Assembly: GCA_001899715.1 (NCBI GenBank)
Contig: MKWI01000029.1
Span: 115,700 to 179,699, forward strand
Source of the DNA: Sphingobium sp. 66-54
Lineage (GTDB): Bacteria > Pseudomonadota > Alphaproteobacteria > Sphingomonadales > Sphingomonadaceae
Length of the DNA stretch: 64,000 bases
Direction: 5' to 3'
The notes beneath the pieces were generated by a model, which saw only the letters and a list, made by a program, of their open reading frames with translations, was not told where the DNA came from and searched no databases. The position numbers and the translations under genes are program-made. This document shows, piece after piece, positions 46,773-56,687 of the stretch (position 1 is the first letter of the stretch; each line of letters begins with the position of its first letter).

Positions 46773-48035
46773 GTGGCCCAACGAGTCCTCCTCATCGTCT
46801 CGGGCGGCATCGCCGCCTACAAGGCGCTGGAGCTGGTCCGCCTTCTGCGCGGCCGGGATATCGCCGTGCGCGCGGTGATGACCGAGGCGGCCGGACAGTT
46901 CGTGACCCCGCTCAGCCTCGGCGTGCTGACCGAGGACCATGTCTATGGCGCGCTGTTCGACCTCAAGGATGAGCGCGAGATCGGCCATATCCAACTCAGC
47001 CGCGACGCCGACCTGATCGTCGTTGCGCCGGCCAGCGCCGATATTCTCGCCAAAATGGCGGCCGGCATCGCCGACGATCTCGCCACCACTCTGCTGCTCG
47101 CCACCGACAAGCCGGTGCTGGCCGTGCCGGCGATGAACGTGCGCATGTGGCACCACAAGGCGACCCAGCGGAACCTCGCCCAACTGCGCGAGGACGGCAT
47201 CCATGTGATGGAACCGGCAGTAGGTGCCATGGCCTGCAACGAATGGGGCAAGGGCCGCCTGCCCGAGCCTGTGGGGATATTGGCGGAGATCGAGCGGCTG
47301 CTGGCCGAAGGGCCGGGCGCCGCCGAACCGCATCCCTTGCTCACCGATACCACGCGCACCATCAACGCACCGGACCTCTCCGAGCATAATCTGTTCGGCC
47401 GCCATGTGCTGGTGACGGCGGGGCCGACGCACGAGCCGATCGACCCGGTGCGCTACATCGCCAACCGTTCCTCCGGCCGGCAGGGCTTCGCCATCGCCGC
47501 CGCCGCCGCGCGGGTCGGCGCGCGCGTCACGCTGGTCGCGGGGCCGGTCACGCTGCCAACGCCGCCCGGCGTTACCCGCGTCGATGTGGAAACCGCGCGC
47601 GAGATGGCCGCCGCCGTCGAGCAGGCATTGCCCGCCGACGTGGCGATCATGGTTGCCGCCGTGGCCGACTGGCGCGCCACCGACGAGGCCGCGCAGAAGC
47701 TCAAGAAGGATGGCTCCGGCAAGCCCGCTCCGCTCGCGCTGACCGAGAACCCGGATATCCTCGCCACACTCGGCCAGCATCCGCAGCGCCCTACCCTGCT
47801 GATCGGGTTCGCGGCCGAGACGGAGACTATCATCGACCATGCGCAGGCCAAGCGGGCCAGGAAGGGTGCCGACTGGATCGTCGCCAACGACGTCTCCGGC
47901 AACGTGATGGGAGGGGACAGCAACGCAATCCACCTCGTCACGGCAGATGGCACAGAAACTTGGCCGGACATGCCCAAGACCGCCGTCGCCATGCGGCTCA
48001 TCGAAAGGATCGCTGATGCCCTGGCCGGCCGTTGA
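46773..48035 (+). CDS. coaBC: bifunctional phosphopantothenoylcysteine decarboxylase / phosphopantothenate-cysteine ligase
   Basis: 420 residues starting at GTG 46773. CoaC half: [14 protein letters not shown] (FMN flavoprotein fold), PAMNVRMW and the flexible-flap ACNEWGKGR. CoaB half: [28 protein letters not shown] and [16 protein letters not shown]. Makes phosphopantetheine for CoA from phosphopantothenate and cysteine. The dut start lies inside its last seven codons. Confidence 0.97.
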   Translation: MAQRVLLIVSGGIAAYKALELVRLLRGRDIAVRAVMTEAAGQFVTPLSLGVLTEDHVYGALFDLKDEREIGHIQLSRDADLIVVAPASADILAKMAAGIADDLATTLLLATDKPVLAVPAMNVRMWHHKATQRNLAQLREDGIHVMEPAVGAMACNEWGKGRLPEPVGILAEIERLLAEGPGAAEPHPLLTDTTRTINAPDLSEHNLFGRHVLVTAGPTHEPIDPVRYIANRSSGRQGFAIAAAAARVGARVTLVAGPVTLPTPPGVTRVDVETAREMAAAVEQALPADVAIMVAAVADWRATDEAAQKLKKDGSGKPAPLALTENPDILATLGQHPQRPTLLIGFAAETETIIDHAQAKRARKGADWIVANDVSGNVMGGDSNAIHLVTADGTETWPDMPKTAVAMRLIERIADALAGR

Positions 48036-48474
48036 AATTGCCGTCAAACGGCTGCCCCACGGTGAGGGCCTGCCACTGCCCGCCTACGCCACGGTTGGCG
48101 CGGCCGGGATGGACGTGGTCTCCGCCGAGGATGTGACGCTGCCGAGCATGGGCCGCCACGCCGTCGCCACTGGGCTCGCGCTAGCGATTCCCGAGGGCTA
48201 TGAGGTGCAGGTGCGCCCGCGCTCGGGCCTCGCCCTCAAGCATGGCATCTCGCTGCCCAATACGCCGGGCACGATCGACAGCGACTATCGCGGCGAGCTG
48301 AAGATCATCCTCATCAACCTCGGCACCAAATCGTTCGAGATCCGCCGCGGCGACCGCATCGCCCAGTTGATCGTCGCGCCCGTGCAGATCGGCCGCATGG
48401 TCGAGGTGGCGGATCTGGACGAAACCACGCGCGGCATCGGCGGCTTCGGCTCGACCGGCGTGCGGATGGTCTGA
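48016..48474 (+). CDS. dut: dUTP diphosphatase
   Basis: 152 residues with all five dUTPase motifs: [49 protein letters not shown] and the C-terminal GGFGSTG. Trimeric enzyme that removes dUTP and supplies dUMP. The start overlaps coaBC by 20 bases, a common alphaproteobacterial arrangement. Confidence 0.97.
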   Translation: MPWPAVEIAVKRLPHGEGLPLPAYATVGAAGMDVVSAEDVTLPSMGRHAVATGLALAIPEGYEVQVRPRSGLALKHGISLPNTPGTIDSDYRGELKIILINLGTKSFEIRRGDRIAQLIVAPVQIGRMVEVADLDETTRGIGGFGSTGVRMV

Positions 48475-48475
48475 T

Positions 48476-49234
48476 ATGGCCTTCACCGACGACCAGCTTG
48501 AGCGTTACGCCCGCCATATCGTGCTGCGCGAGATCGGCGGGGCGGGGCAGGCGCGGCTGCGTAGTGCACATGTCGCCATCGTCGGCGCCGGGGGTATCGG
48601 CTGCCCGGCCATCGCCTATCTGGCGGCGGCAGGGATCGGCACGTTGCGGGTGATCGACCCGGACACCGTCTCGCTTAGCAACCTCCAACGGCAGATCCTG
48701 TTTGGCGCGGAAGACATCGGCCGACCCAAGCCCGAGGCCGCGCGCGACGCCGCGCAACGCCTCAACCCGGATTGCCACCTCATCCCGATCAACGAGCGGC
48801 TCGATCCAGCCAACGCCGCGACGCTCCTGCGCGATGCCGACATCATCCTCGACGGCTGCGATAACTTCGAGACGCGCCTCGCCGTATCGGACGCGGCGAC
48901 CCGGCTGCGCATCCCGCTCGTCACCGCTGCGGTGGGCGAGTTCGAAGGGCAGATCGGCGTGTGGCGCGGCTGGGAGGACGGCCAGCCCTGCTATCGCTGT
49001 CTCGTCGGCGATGCCACTACCGATCCGGCGCGCACCTGCGCCGAGCAGGGCCTTGTCGGCGCGCTCACCGGCATGATCGGCAGCATGGCGGCGCTGGAGG
49101 TGATCCGCGCGCTGGTGCCGTTCGGAACGCCTTCGACCGGCAAGCTGATGGTGCTCGATCTGCTCGGCAACCGCTTCCGTACTCTCGCTGTCCCCCGCGA
49201 CGAGGCCTGTCCGGCCGCCCTCGCGCCCGCATGA
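48476..49234 (+). CDS. ThiF/MoeB/HesA-family E1-like adenylyltransferase
   Basis: 252 residues. The nucleotide-binding loop is VAIVGAGGIGCPAIAYL, then RVIDPDTVSLSNLQRQILFG and the magnesium/arginine region; the zinc/CxxC pair is CYRC and the catalytic-type cysteine lies in RTCAEQGLVGALTG. Such enzymes adenylate a small ubiquitin-like sulfur carrier (MoaD or ThiS). The partner is not adjacent. Overlaps the next gene by four bases (ATGA). Confidence 0.9.
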   Translation: MAFTDDQLERYARHIVLREIGGAGQARLRSAHVAIVGAGGIGCPAIAYLAAAGIGTLRVIDPDTVSLSNLQRQILFGAEDIGRPKPEAARDAAQRLNPDCHLIPINERLDPANAATLLRDADIILDGCDNFETRLAVSDAATRLRIPLVTAAVGEFEGQIGVWRGWEDGQPCYRCLVGDATTDPARTCAEQGLVGALTGMIGSMAALEVIRALVPFGTPSTGKLMVLDLLGNRFRTLAVPRDEACPAALAPA

Positions 49235-49617
49235 CCGACGGAGCCGCCGGCCGGCCGCCGCTGGCCTTGATCCTCGCCAATGCCGACCCCACCCGGCTGC
49301 GCGCGGCGCTGGTGCTTGCCCGTTGCGAGATTGCGCTGGGCGGCGGCGCACGCCTGTTCCTCCAGGGCGAGGCAGTAACGCTACTGCGCGCCCCCATTGT
49401 CGCCCCACGGGACGAGGCCTGGCATGCCGCCGGAGAACCACCCCTCGCCGTGTTGATAACGGAGGCACTGGAGGACGGGGTCCTTCTCTCCGCCTGCCAG
49501 AGCGGCCTCGCCATGGCAGGAATGACGGCGACGGACCTGCCGCCCGGCGTCGTTCCGTCCGGGCCGATCGCTTTCCTCGCTGCTGTGAGGGCCGAAACCC
49601 GGCTGCTAATGGCATAG
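49231..49617 (+). CDS. DsrE-like small protein
   Basis: 128 residues; LALILANADPTRLRAALVLA at the start and the Cys-containing SACQSGLAMAGM near residue 93 match the DsrE/YchN alpha-beta fold used in sulfur relay. Co-translated with the ThiF/MoeB-like gene through an ATGA overlap, which suggests linked sulfur-transfer roles. Function otherwise unknown. Confidence 0.7.
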   Translation: MTDGAAGRPPLALILANADPTRLRAALVLARCEIALGGGARLFLQGEAVTLLRAPIVAPRDEAWHAAGEPPLAVLITEALEDGVLLSACQSGLAMAGMTATDLPPGVVPSGPIAFLAAVRAETRLLMA

Positions 49618-49766
49618 GACAGAATGGCTCCATGCCCTGACAAGCCTCACGGAGGAGACGCGCTTACCCCATTGGCTCCGTGCATCTGCCACATGACAGC
49701 GCGGCGCGATCCTGTTACCGACCCGCCATCCATTTCCCGGACAAACGCGCAACGGACGCTTCGATC

Positions 49767-50849
49767 ATGTTGGAATTCACCACCAGCCCGCTCCCCAACC
49801 CCACCTCGCCCGAGGAGCGCGCCGCCGCCATGGCGTCGCTCGGCTTCGGCACATTGTTCACCGATCATATGGTGACGATCCGCTACACCGAGGGGCAGGG
49901 CTGGCACGATGCGGTGCTGGGGCCACGCCAGCCGATCCCGCTCGATCCGGCCGCGGCGGTGCTGCATTATGCGCAGGAGATTTTCGAAGGCCTGAAAGCC
50001 TACCGCATGCCGGATGGCTCGGTCGCCAGCTTCCGCCCGCAAGCCAATGCCGCGCGGTTCAATCAGAGCGCGACCCGGCTCGCCATGCCGCATCTGCCCG
50101 AAGAGCTGTTCGTCGAGAGCATCCGCCAGCTTGTCGCCGCCGACGCCGCCTGGGTGCCGGACGCCGACAAGGGCAGCCTCTATCTGCGCCCCTTCATGTT
50201 CGCCAGCGAGGCGTTCCTCGGCGTGCGGCCGGCGAGGGAATATATCTACTGCGTCATCGCCTCGCCGGTCGGCGGCTATTTCAAGGGCGGCAAGTCCACC
50301 GTCACCTTGTGGGTCAGCCACGATTATGTCCGCGCCGTTCCCGGCGGCACCGGCGCGGCCAAGTGCGGCGGCAACTATGCCGCCAGCCTTCAGCCGCAAG
50401 CGCAGGGCATTGCGCAGGGCTGCGACCAGGTGCTGTTCCTCGACGCGGTCGAGCGCAAGTGGGTGGAGGAGCTGGGCGGCATGAACGTCATGTTCGTGTT
50501 CAACGACGGCACGATCGTCACGCCGCCGCTCAACGGTTCGATCCTGCCCGGCATCACGCGCGAATCATTGAGCGCCGTAGCTGCCGAGGCGGGTTACACG
50601 CTCAAGGAGCAGCCCTACAGCTTCGACCAGTGGCAGGAGGACGCCAAGAACGGCCGCCTCAAGGAAGCGTTCGCCTGCGGCACTGCAGCGGTCATCACCT
50701 CGATCGGCGAGGTGCGCTCCACCCACGGCAATTTCGTCATCGGCAACGGCGACGGCGGCGAGGTTGCCCGGACGCTACGTGAGGCGCTGGTCGGTATCCA
50801 GCTTGGCAAGCGGCCGGACACGCATGGCTGGATGACGACGCTGGCCTGA
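49767..50849 (+). CDS. ilvE: branched-chain amino acid aminotransferase
   Basis: 360 residues, the long (BCAT type II) form. The PLP lysine is in [14 protein letters not shown] (Lys199), with [25 protein letters not shown] and [15 protein letters not shown]. Last step of valine, leucine and isoleucine synthesis. ATG 49767 begins [11 protein letters not shown]; the longer frame to 49680 lacks similarity. Confidence 0.96.
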   Translation: MLEFTTSPLPNPTSPEERAAAMASLGFGTLFTDHMVTIRYTEGQGWHDAVLGPRQPIPLDPAAAVLHYAQEIFEGLKAYRMPDGSVASFRPQANAARFNQSATRLAMPHLPEELFVESIRQLVAADAAWVPDADKGSLYLRPFMFASEAFLGVRPAREYIYCVIASPVGGYFKGGKSTVTLWVSHDYVRAVPGGTGAAKCGGNYAASLQPQAQGIAQGCDQVLFLDAVERKWVEELGGMNVMFVFNDGTIVTPPLNGSILPGITRESLSAVAAEAGYTLKEQPYSFDQWQEDAKNGRLKEAFACGTAAVITSIGEVRSTHGNFVIGNGDGGEVARTLREALVGIQLGKRPDTHGWMTTLA

Positions 50850-50998
50850 AGCGCTTCCTCACCGCGATACGCGGCGGATCGAATATTGGAGCCTCCTGTC
50901 CCTGCGGGCGACGGGCTCCATCGTGCCGTGCGGGCATCCCGCCTCGACGCTCCGCTGGTGCCCTGATACAAACGGGCACACCCTCAGGAGAGCCGGCC

Positions 50999-51895
50999 AT
51001 GACCCTTCGCGAAACCGTCATCCCCGCTGTCGACATGATCGTCCTGCCGCGAGTCCACGACCTCGGCGACGGGTTCGAGGTACGGCGCGCGCTCCCCTCG
51101 ATGCATCGCCGGATGGTCGGCCCCTTCATCTTCTGCGACCAGATGGGACCGGTCACGCTGACGGCCGGGCAAGGGCTCGACGTGCGGCCGCACCCGCATA
51201 TCGGCCTCGCCACCGTCACCTATCTGCTGGAAGGTGAGATGATGCACCGCGATTCGCTCGGCTCGGTGCAAGTGATCCGCCCCGGTGCGGTCAACTGGAT
51301 GACGGCGGGCAGCGGTATTGTCCACAGCGAGCGCACACCCACGCAGACCCGCGCCACCGGCGGCCCGCTGTTCGGTTTGCAGACCTGGGTCGCGCTGCCT
51401 CGGGAGCATGAGGAGACCGCACCCGCCTTCTTCCATCATGCCGCCGAGGATATTCCCCAGGCCGAGGCGGAAGGCATCACCATCCGCGTCGTCGCCGGGC
51501 AATCGGACGGCATGACCTCGCCGGTGCAGACCTTCACCGATACGCTTTATGCCGACGTGGTGATGGCAGACGGCGCACGCTACCAGCTCAACGCCGAGCA
51601 TATCGAACGCGCCGTCTATGTGATCGAGGGCACGCTGACGGTGGAGGGACAAGAAGGCGGATTCGCAGCGGGCGAACTGGTCATCTTCAAACCGGGCGTC
51701 GAGATCATACTGCGCGCGCAGGGACCGGCGCGGATCATGCTGATCGGCGGTGAGCCACTCCCCGAGGCGCGCCACATCTACTGGAACTTCGTCTCCAGCT
51801 CGAAGGACCGGATCGAGCAGGCCAAGGCGGACTGGCGCGCCAATCGCTTCGCCCATGTTCCGGGCGAGACGGAGTTCATCCCGCTCCCGGCCTGA
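50999..51895 (+). CDS. pirin-family bicupin protein
   Basis: 298 residues. The metal-binding pirin motif is [19 protein letters not shown], followed by the conserved [15 protein letters not shown]; the C-terminal pirin domain ends [19 protein letters not shown]. Related proteins bind iron and some act as quercetinases or redox sensors. Confidence 0.92.
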   Translation: MTLRETVIPAVDMIVLPRVHDLGDGFEVRRALPSMHRRMVGPFIFCDQMGPVTLTAGQGLDVRPHPHIGLATVTYLLEGEMMHRDSLGSVQVIRPGAVNWMTAGSGIVHSERTPTQTRATGGPLFGLQTWVALPREHEETAPAFFHHAAEDIPQAEAEGITIRVVAGQSDGMTSPVQTFTDTLYADVVMADGARYQLNAEHIERAVYVIEGTLTVEGQEGGFAAGELVIFKPGVEIILRAQGPARIMLIGGEPLPEARHIYWNFVSSSKDRIEQAKADWRANRFAHVPGETEFIPLPA

Positions 51896-51924
51896 TCGGG
51901 CGCAGGCTAAATGCTGCGCTGTAT

Positions 51925-52221
51925 TCAGGCAGCGCGGCGAGTCGTCTGAAAAATCCAGTCGCGGGCGAGGCGCTGAGCCTGCGCAATCTCACGCGCGGTC
52001 ATTTCCTCAGCGATTTCGGCGCGGCAGTGCTGGCCTTCCTCGCTGCCGCACAGTGCCGCAAGGTTGAACCATTTGTGCGCTTCGACGAGGTCGACCGGCA
52101 CGCCGCCGGTGCCGCAGCTATAAGCCACGCCGAGATCGAACCGCGCCTGGGCATCCCCCATCGCCGCGTCATGCAGTCGACTCTCGACCAGAAAACGAGC
52201 GCTCTCAATGCTATTTGCCAT
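51925..52221 (-). CDS. Sel1/TPR-repeat small protein
   Basis: 98 residues from MANSIESARFLVESRLHD. One Sel1 repeat is clear: DAQARFDLGVAYSCGTGGVPVD is followed by LVEAHKWFNLAALCG. A second start at 52287 is less likely. A likely protein-interaction module of unknown partner. Confidence 0.75.
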   Translation of the reverse strand: MANSIESARFLVESRLHDAAMGDAQARFDLGVAYSCGTGGVPVDLVEAHKWFNLAALCGSEEGQHCRAEIAEEMTAREIAQAQRLARDWIFQTTRRAA

Positions 52222-52430
52222 CACCAACCACCCCCAAGGCAGACTGAACAAGCAAGTGCGATGGCGGCAAACAACCATGCCGGGCATGAAGAAATGGTTA
52301 ATATGTCAGAAGGGATAATAAGATGCCGTTTTGAGGCAACATGATCCCCCACCATGGAGGCTAGGTATAAAGCCCCCTTGCTCCACCGCCCCAAGCGGCG
52401 CAACGCTGAAGCCGCCGAGGAGAGCACCCT

Positions 52431-53273
52431 TCAGGGATTGACCGCAATATTGTCGATGAGACGGGTGCGGCCGATGCGAGCGGCGGCAAGTAGCCGCGCC
52501 GGTCGGTCCAATACGGCGAGCGGTGCGAGGCTGGCGGCATCGCACAGCGCAACATAATCGACCGAAGCGAAGCCCGAATCGAGCAAATAACGCGTGCCCC
52601 AGGCGAGGATGGCGGGCACGTCTTCCCCCGCCTTGACGCCCTCGCCCGCCGCGACCAGCATCTCCGGCAGGGCGATCGCGCGGGCACGTTCTGACGCGTC
52701 GAGATAGGCATTGCGCGATGAGAGGGCGAGCCCGTCCGGCTCGCGCACGGTCGGGACGCCAACGATCTCCACGCCAAGATCGAGATCGGCGACGAGGCGG
52801 CGGATGACCGCAAGCTGCTGATAGTCCTTCTCGCCGAAACAGGCGATATCCGGTCGCACCTGACCGAACAGCTTGGCAACCACGGTGGCGACCCCGTCGA
52901 AATGGCCCGGCCGCGCCGCCCCATCCAATCCCTCGCTCACACCGGCCACATGGATGCTGGTTGCAAAGCCGGACGGATACATAGTCGCCACATCCGGCGC
53001 CCACAGCGCCGCGACGCCAGCCTCCGCCAACATCGCTGCGTCAATCGCCTCGCGGCGAGGATAAGCGGATAGATCCTCGTTCGGCCCGAACTGGGTGGGA
53101 TTGACGAAGATGGAGGCGACGACATGCGCCGCCCGCGCCTTCGCCTCCTCCACCAGAGCCATATGGCCGGCGTGGAGCGCCCCCATGGTGGGGACCATGG
53201 CGATGCGGCCGCCATCGGCGCGCAAGGCCGCCAATGCGGCTTCGAGCGAGGGGAGATCACGGAAGATTTGCAC
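52431..53273 (-). CDS. panC: pantoate-beta-alanine ligase
   Basis: 280 residues. HIGH-like motif PTMGALHAGHMALV, NPTQFGPNEDLSAYPR, GHFDGVATVVAKLF, GEKDYQQLAVIRR and LSSRNAYLD. Joins pantoate and beta-alanine to make pantothenate, upstream of coaBC in CoA synthesis. The start is taken as GTG 53273 (VQIFRDLPSLEAAL); no strong RBS is seen and longer frames are low-complexity. Confidence 0.95.
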   Translation of the reverse strand: MQIFRDLPSLEAALAALRADGGRIAMVPTMGALHAGHMALVEEAKARAAHVVASIFVNPTQFGPNEDLSAYPRREAIDAAMLAEAGVAALWAPDVATMYPSGFATSIHVAGVSEGLDGAARPGHFDGVATVVAKLFGQVRPDIACFGEKDYQQLAVIRRLVADLDLGVEIVGVPTVREPDGLALSSRNAYLDASERARAIALPEMLVAAGEGVKAGEDVPAILAWGTRYLLDSGFASVDYVALCDAASLAPLAVLDRPARLLAAARIGRTRLIDNIAVNP

Positions 53274-53383
53274 GCCGATCCAGGCTCCGATAAGGCCCGA
53301 TCCTGGGCTCGGGGGAGGCTTCGCCTGTCCCGGCCGGGCGGTCAAGAGGCCGCGATCCAGCCTGCGAGAGTTTCGACACGTTC

Positions 53384-54211
53384 ATGACCAGCGTTCCCCC
53401 ATCCCGCGCCACGCCAGCCGGCTCGCCGCACCTCATCGTCTTTGCAAACGAGAAGGGCGGAACCGGCAAATCCACCACCTGCGTCCACACCGCCGTGGCA
53501 CTGGCCGCGCAGGGTGTGCCGGTCGCAGTGATCGACCTCGACCACCGCCAGCGTACGGTGGCGCGCTATTTCGAGAATCGCGCGGAGACGGCGAAGCGTC
53601 GCGCCATCGAGCTGCCGGCACCGGCCTACGCCGTTTATTCCGGTGAAAGCACGGACGGACTGAACGAAGCGATCGCCAAGGCGGCGGTAACGGCGCAGGT
53701 GGTCATCATCGACACACCCGGCCGCGACGATCCGATGGCGCGCTACGCCGCTACTTGCGCCTCCACGCTGGTGACGCCGATGAACGACAGCTTCGTCGAT
53801 TTCGACCTGATCGGGCAGGTCGACCCGGAGAATTTCAAGGTCAAGCGGCTCAGCTTCTATTCCGAGCTGATGTGGGAGACACGCAAGACCCGCGCCAAGG
53901 CGGACGGCAGCACCATCGACTGGGTCGTGCTGCGCAACCGCCTGCATCATATGGAAGCGCGAAACCAGCGCCGCGTGGGCGAGGCGCTCACCGAACTGTC
54001 CCGCCGGGTTGGCTTCCGCGTCATTCCCGGCCTCTCCGAGCGCGTGATCTTCCGCGAGCTGTTCCCATCCGGCCTGACACTGCTCGACCGCGGCCATCTG
54101 GGCGAACTGGGTGTCAGCCACATCGCCGCCCGGCAGGAACTGCGCGAAATGATCGCCGGTCTCGCGCTGCCGGTGTTAGCCAGCCGGACGCGGACCCAGA
54201 GCGCGGCCTGA
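53384..54211 (+). CDS. mipZ: division plane positioning ATPase MipZ
   Basis: 275 residues. Deviant Walker A FANEKGGTGKSTTCVHTA at 20-37, VAVIDLDHRQRTVARYFENR, VIIDTPGRDDPMARYA and the switch region ending DSFVDFDLIG. The long insertion with FYSELMWETRKTRAK is typical of MipZ rather than ParA. It forms polar gradients that place the FtsZ ring mid-cell in alphaproteobacteria. Divergent from panC. Confidence 0.93.
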   Translation: MTSVPPSRATPAGSPHLIVFANEKGGTGKSTTCVHTAVALAAQGVPVAVIDLDHRQRTVARYFENRAETAKRRAIELPAPAYAVYSGESTDGLNEAIAKAAVTAQVVIIDTPGRDDPMARYAATCASTLVTPMNDSFVDFDLIGQVDPENFKVKRLSFYSELMWETRKTRAKADGSTIDWVVLRNRLHHMEARNQRRVGEALTELSRRVGFRVIPGLSERVIFRELFPSGLTLLDRGHLGELGVSHIAARQELREMIAGLALPVLASRTRTQSAA

Positions 54212-54215
54212 GCCG

Positions 54216-54641
54216 ATGTTGCTGCTCGCCGCGCTGGCCGCGCTCGGGCTATGGTGGTGGCTGCGTAAGCGCCGCAAGCGCATCCCGGCGCCGTGGCTTG
54301 GTGTGGGCGGCACGCTGGTGGGAACGGTGCTGGCAGCCAAGGGCATGCCGGTGGTCGGCGCGCTGCTCGTCGCCGCATCCGGCCTCTGGCTGCGCTACGG
54401 TGCGAGCCTGCTCGGCAAGGCGACACCAGCGCAACCACCCGCCGCCTCCGGGCCGCCTACACTGGACCGGGCCGAGGCGGCCGAGTTGCTCGGCGTGTCG
54501 CCCGATGCCGATCCCGCGACTATCCACGCCGCCTACCGCAGGCTGATGGCACGCAACCATCCCGACGCCGGCGGAACCGCCGGTCTCGCCGCGCGTATCA
54601 ACGCAGCGCGCGACCTGTTGCTGAAATCGAAAGATTCCTGA
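54216..54641 (+). CDS. membrane-anchored J-domain protein
   Basis: 141 residues. An N-terminal transmembrane helix (LLLAALAALGLWWWL), a second hydrophobic segment (54-66 region), then a C-terminal J-domain LLGVSPDADPATIHAAYRRL with the HPD tripeptide in ARNHPDAGG. The Tim14/Pam18-like layout would recruit DnaK to the inner membrane. It follows mipZ at four bases. Confidence 0.88.
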   Translation: MLLLAALAALGLWWWLRKRRKRIPAPWLGVGGTLVGTVLAAKGMPVVGALLVAASGLWLRYGASLLGKATPAQPPAASGPPTLDRAEAAELLGVSPDADPATIHAAYRRLMARNHPDAGGTAGLAARINAARDLLLKSKDS

Positions 54642-54688
54642 CCTAAGCCAGTTCGCGATCCAGCCCCGCCCCTCAGTGAGGTTCCCCA

Positions 54689-56071
54689 ATGACGCATCAG
54701 TTCCACCCGACCACCCTGCGCGAATATGACATTCGCGGCATCATCGGCGAGACGCTCGGCGAGGCGGACGCCTATGCGATCGGCCGGGGGTTCGGCACGC
54801 GGGTGGCACGGGCCGGGGGCAGCCGTGTGGCGGTGGGCTATGACGGCCGGCTCAGTTCACCAGTGCTGGAGGCAGCGCTGGTTCGGGGCCTCAACGAGAG
54901 CGGTGTCCACGTGCTGCGCATCGGCATGGGGCCGACGCCGATGCTCTATTATGCCGAGGCGGTGCTAGACGTGGATGGCGGCATCCAGATAACCGGCAGC
55001 CACAACCCCGCAAACTACAATGGCTTCAAGATGGTGCTGCAACACGGCCCATTTTTTGGCGCGGATATTCAGGCGCTCGGCACGATGGCGGCCGCCGGGG
55101 ACTGGGTGGACGGATCGGCGGGCAGCGAGACGGTGGACATCATGGACCGCTATGTCGCACGGCTGGTCGAGAATTTCGACGGCACCGGCTGGCGGATCGG
55201 CTGGGACGCGGGCAACGGCGCGGCCGGACCGATCGTCGAGAAGCTCATCCAGCGCCTGCCGGGCGAGCATTACACGCTTTTCACCAACGTCGACGGCAAT
55301 TTCCCCAACCATCATCCCGATCCTACAGAGGAGAAGAATCTGGCGGATCTGCGCGCGCTCGTCGCGGAGAAGAAGCTCGACTTCGGACTGGCTTTCGATG
55401 GCGACGGCGACCGGATCGGCGCGGTCGACGGCGAGGGGCGGATCATCTGGGGCGACCAGTTGCTCGCCATCTTCGCCGAGCCGGTGCTGGCGGCCGAGCC
55501 GGGCGCGACGATCATCGCCGATGTGAAGGCGAGCCAGGCGCTGTTCGATCGCATCGCCGAACTGGGCGGCAAACCGCTGATGTGGAAGACCGGGCACAGC
55601 CTCATCAAAGCCAAGATGAAGGAGACCGGCAGCCCGCTGGCGGGCGAGATGAGCGGGCACATCTTCTTCAAGCACCAATATTACGGCTTCGACGATGCGC
55701 TTTATGCTGCGGTGCGGCTGATTCGGGCCGCAAGCGAGATCGGCAAGAGCGTTACCGCGCTGCGTGGGGCAATGCCGGCCATGGTCAATACGCCCGAGCT
55801 CCGCTTCCAGGTGGACGAGAGCCGCAAATTCGCGGTGATCGACGAAGTGCTGGCACGGCTCGCCGCGACGGGCGCCAAGGTCGACGCCACGGACGGCGCG
55901 CGGGTGACGACAGCGGACGGCTGGTGGCTGCTACGTGCTTCAAATACACAGGATGTTCTGGTGGCGCGGGCCGAAGCGCGGGATCAGGCGGGGCTCGACC
56001 GGCTGCTGGCGCAGATCGACGAGCAGCTCGCGCTCTCCGGCCTCAAGCGCGGTGCGCAGGCGGGGCATTGA
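54689..56071 (+). CDS. pgmG: phosphomannomutase/phosphoglucomutase
   Basis: 460 residues of the alpha-D-phosphohexomutase family. Phosphoserine loop [11 protein letters not shown] (Ser104), metal loop [13 protein letters not shown], sugar loop [11 protein letters not shown], and phosphate-binding end [17 protein letters not shown]. It supplies Glc-1-P or Man-1-P for surface polysaccharides (sphingans in sphingomonads). The symbol pgmG is by analogy with sphingan producers. Confidence 0.93.
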   Translation: MTHQFHPTTLREYDIRGIIGETLGEADAYAIGRGFGTRVARAGGSRVAVGYDGRLSSPVLEAALVRGLNESGVHVLRIGMGPTPMLYYAEAVLDVDGGIQITGSHNPANYNGFKMVLQHGPFFGADIQALGTMAAAGDWVDGSAGSETVDIMDRYVARLVENFDGTGWRIGWDAGNGAAGPIVEKLIQRLPGEHYTLFTNVDGNFPNHHPDPTEEKNLADLRALVAEKKLDFGLAFDGDGDRIGAVDGEGRIIWGDQLLAIFAEPVLAAEPGATIIADVKASQALFDRIAELGGKPLMWKTGHSLIKAKMKETGSPLAGEMSGHIFFKHQYYGFDDALYAAVRLIRAASEIGKSVTALRGAMPAMVNTPELRFQVDESRKFAVIDEVLARLAATGAKVDATDGARVTTADGWWLLRASNTQDVLVARAEARDQAGLDRLLAQIDEQLALSGLKRGAQAGH

Positions 56072-56117
56072 TCCCAAGCAATTGTCTTGAGAAAGACATT
56101 GATTGCATAAAATGCAA

Positions 56118-56235
56118 CTGTCACGCGTCTTTTCGCAATTGCAGAATATTTGTATGTAACGCATACAGTTCCTGCCTTTCAGGCATCCTCTCCTAAAACT
56201 TCCAGGCCGCTCCTCACGGGGCGGCCTTTTTTTTT
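56118..56235 (+). ncRNA. candidate small RNA with strong terminator
   Basis: In a protein-free AT-rich stretch. Upstream is a possible -35 (TTGAGA, 56087-56092) and -10 (TAAAAT, 56108-56113), spaced a short 15 bases. The transcript would contain a hairpin TGCCTTTCAGGCA, an unpaired TCCTCTCCTAAAAC segment that could pair with Shine-Dalgarno sites, and a terminator. Alternatively this is merely the distant 3' end of pgmG. Confidence 0.35.
56205..56235 (+). terminator. Rho-independent terminator
   Basis: GGCCGC (56205-56210) and GCGGCC (56221-56226) form the stem, extended by CC/GG inside, followed by nine Ts (56227-56235). It ends pgmG or the candidate small RNA. Confidence 0.9.
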
Positions 56236-56290
56236 GACCGAATCGGGGCAAAAACCATCAGGGCCTCAAGGTTCAGAAACCAATCCGGGC

Positions 56291-56451
56291 GGCGGACCTC
56301 GATTTTAGGTGGCGTGCTACCCCGTCGTCGATGACGGATGCTTCCCCATCGTGACGGCGGACCCCGACTGTGGGCGGCGTGCTACCCACCCCATCATCAC
56401 GGGTGTGCGCTCACCGAAGGCAGCGGACCCCGACTTTGGATGCGTGCTACT
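56291..56451. repeat. three degenerate 65-bp tandem repeats
   Basis: Copies begin at 56291, 56356 and 56421, an exact 65-base period. The best-kept part of each is GCGGACC-CGA followed by GCGTGCTAC. No ORF crosses them. Multiple spaced repeats of this kind occur at ends of IS21-family elements and at some regulatory arrays; neither is proven. Confidence 0.7.
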
Positions 56452-56687
56452 CTAATCGTTCCTGAAGCGTCTCAGCGGGATCTGGCGCTTGTCCTATGAG
56501 AAGGCTTCAGGGCCCCGAGTCCCGGGCGCATGGGCCGTTCGCGACCGCCCGGGCTCCTGATTTCGCAGGAACACGACATGGTTCAACGTGAACAGGCCGA
56601 ACTCTGGCGCGCGAATCGCAACGCACCGAATCACGGCGCGCCCAAGGGGGCTTGAGCATGAACGAGGGGCACGCCACCTAGGGGGCC
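56452..56687. other. leader region of the helicase gene
   Basis: No clear gene. A 25-codon plus-strand ORF (56578-56655, MVQREQAELWRANRNAPNHG) is possible but has no recognisable relatives or good RBS. The 56520-56560 part is a GC-rich imperfect palindrome (CCCGGGCGC and GCCCGGGC). Confidence 0.35.

Noticed and set aside
46737..48047. 436-codon minus-strand frame opposite coaBC
   Set aside because: Antisense of CoaBC, which has full motifs.
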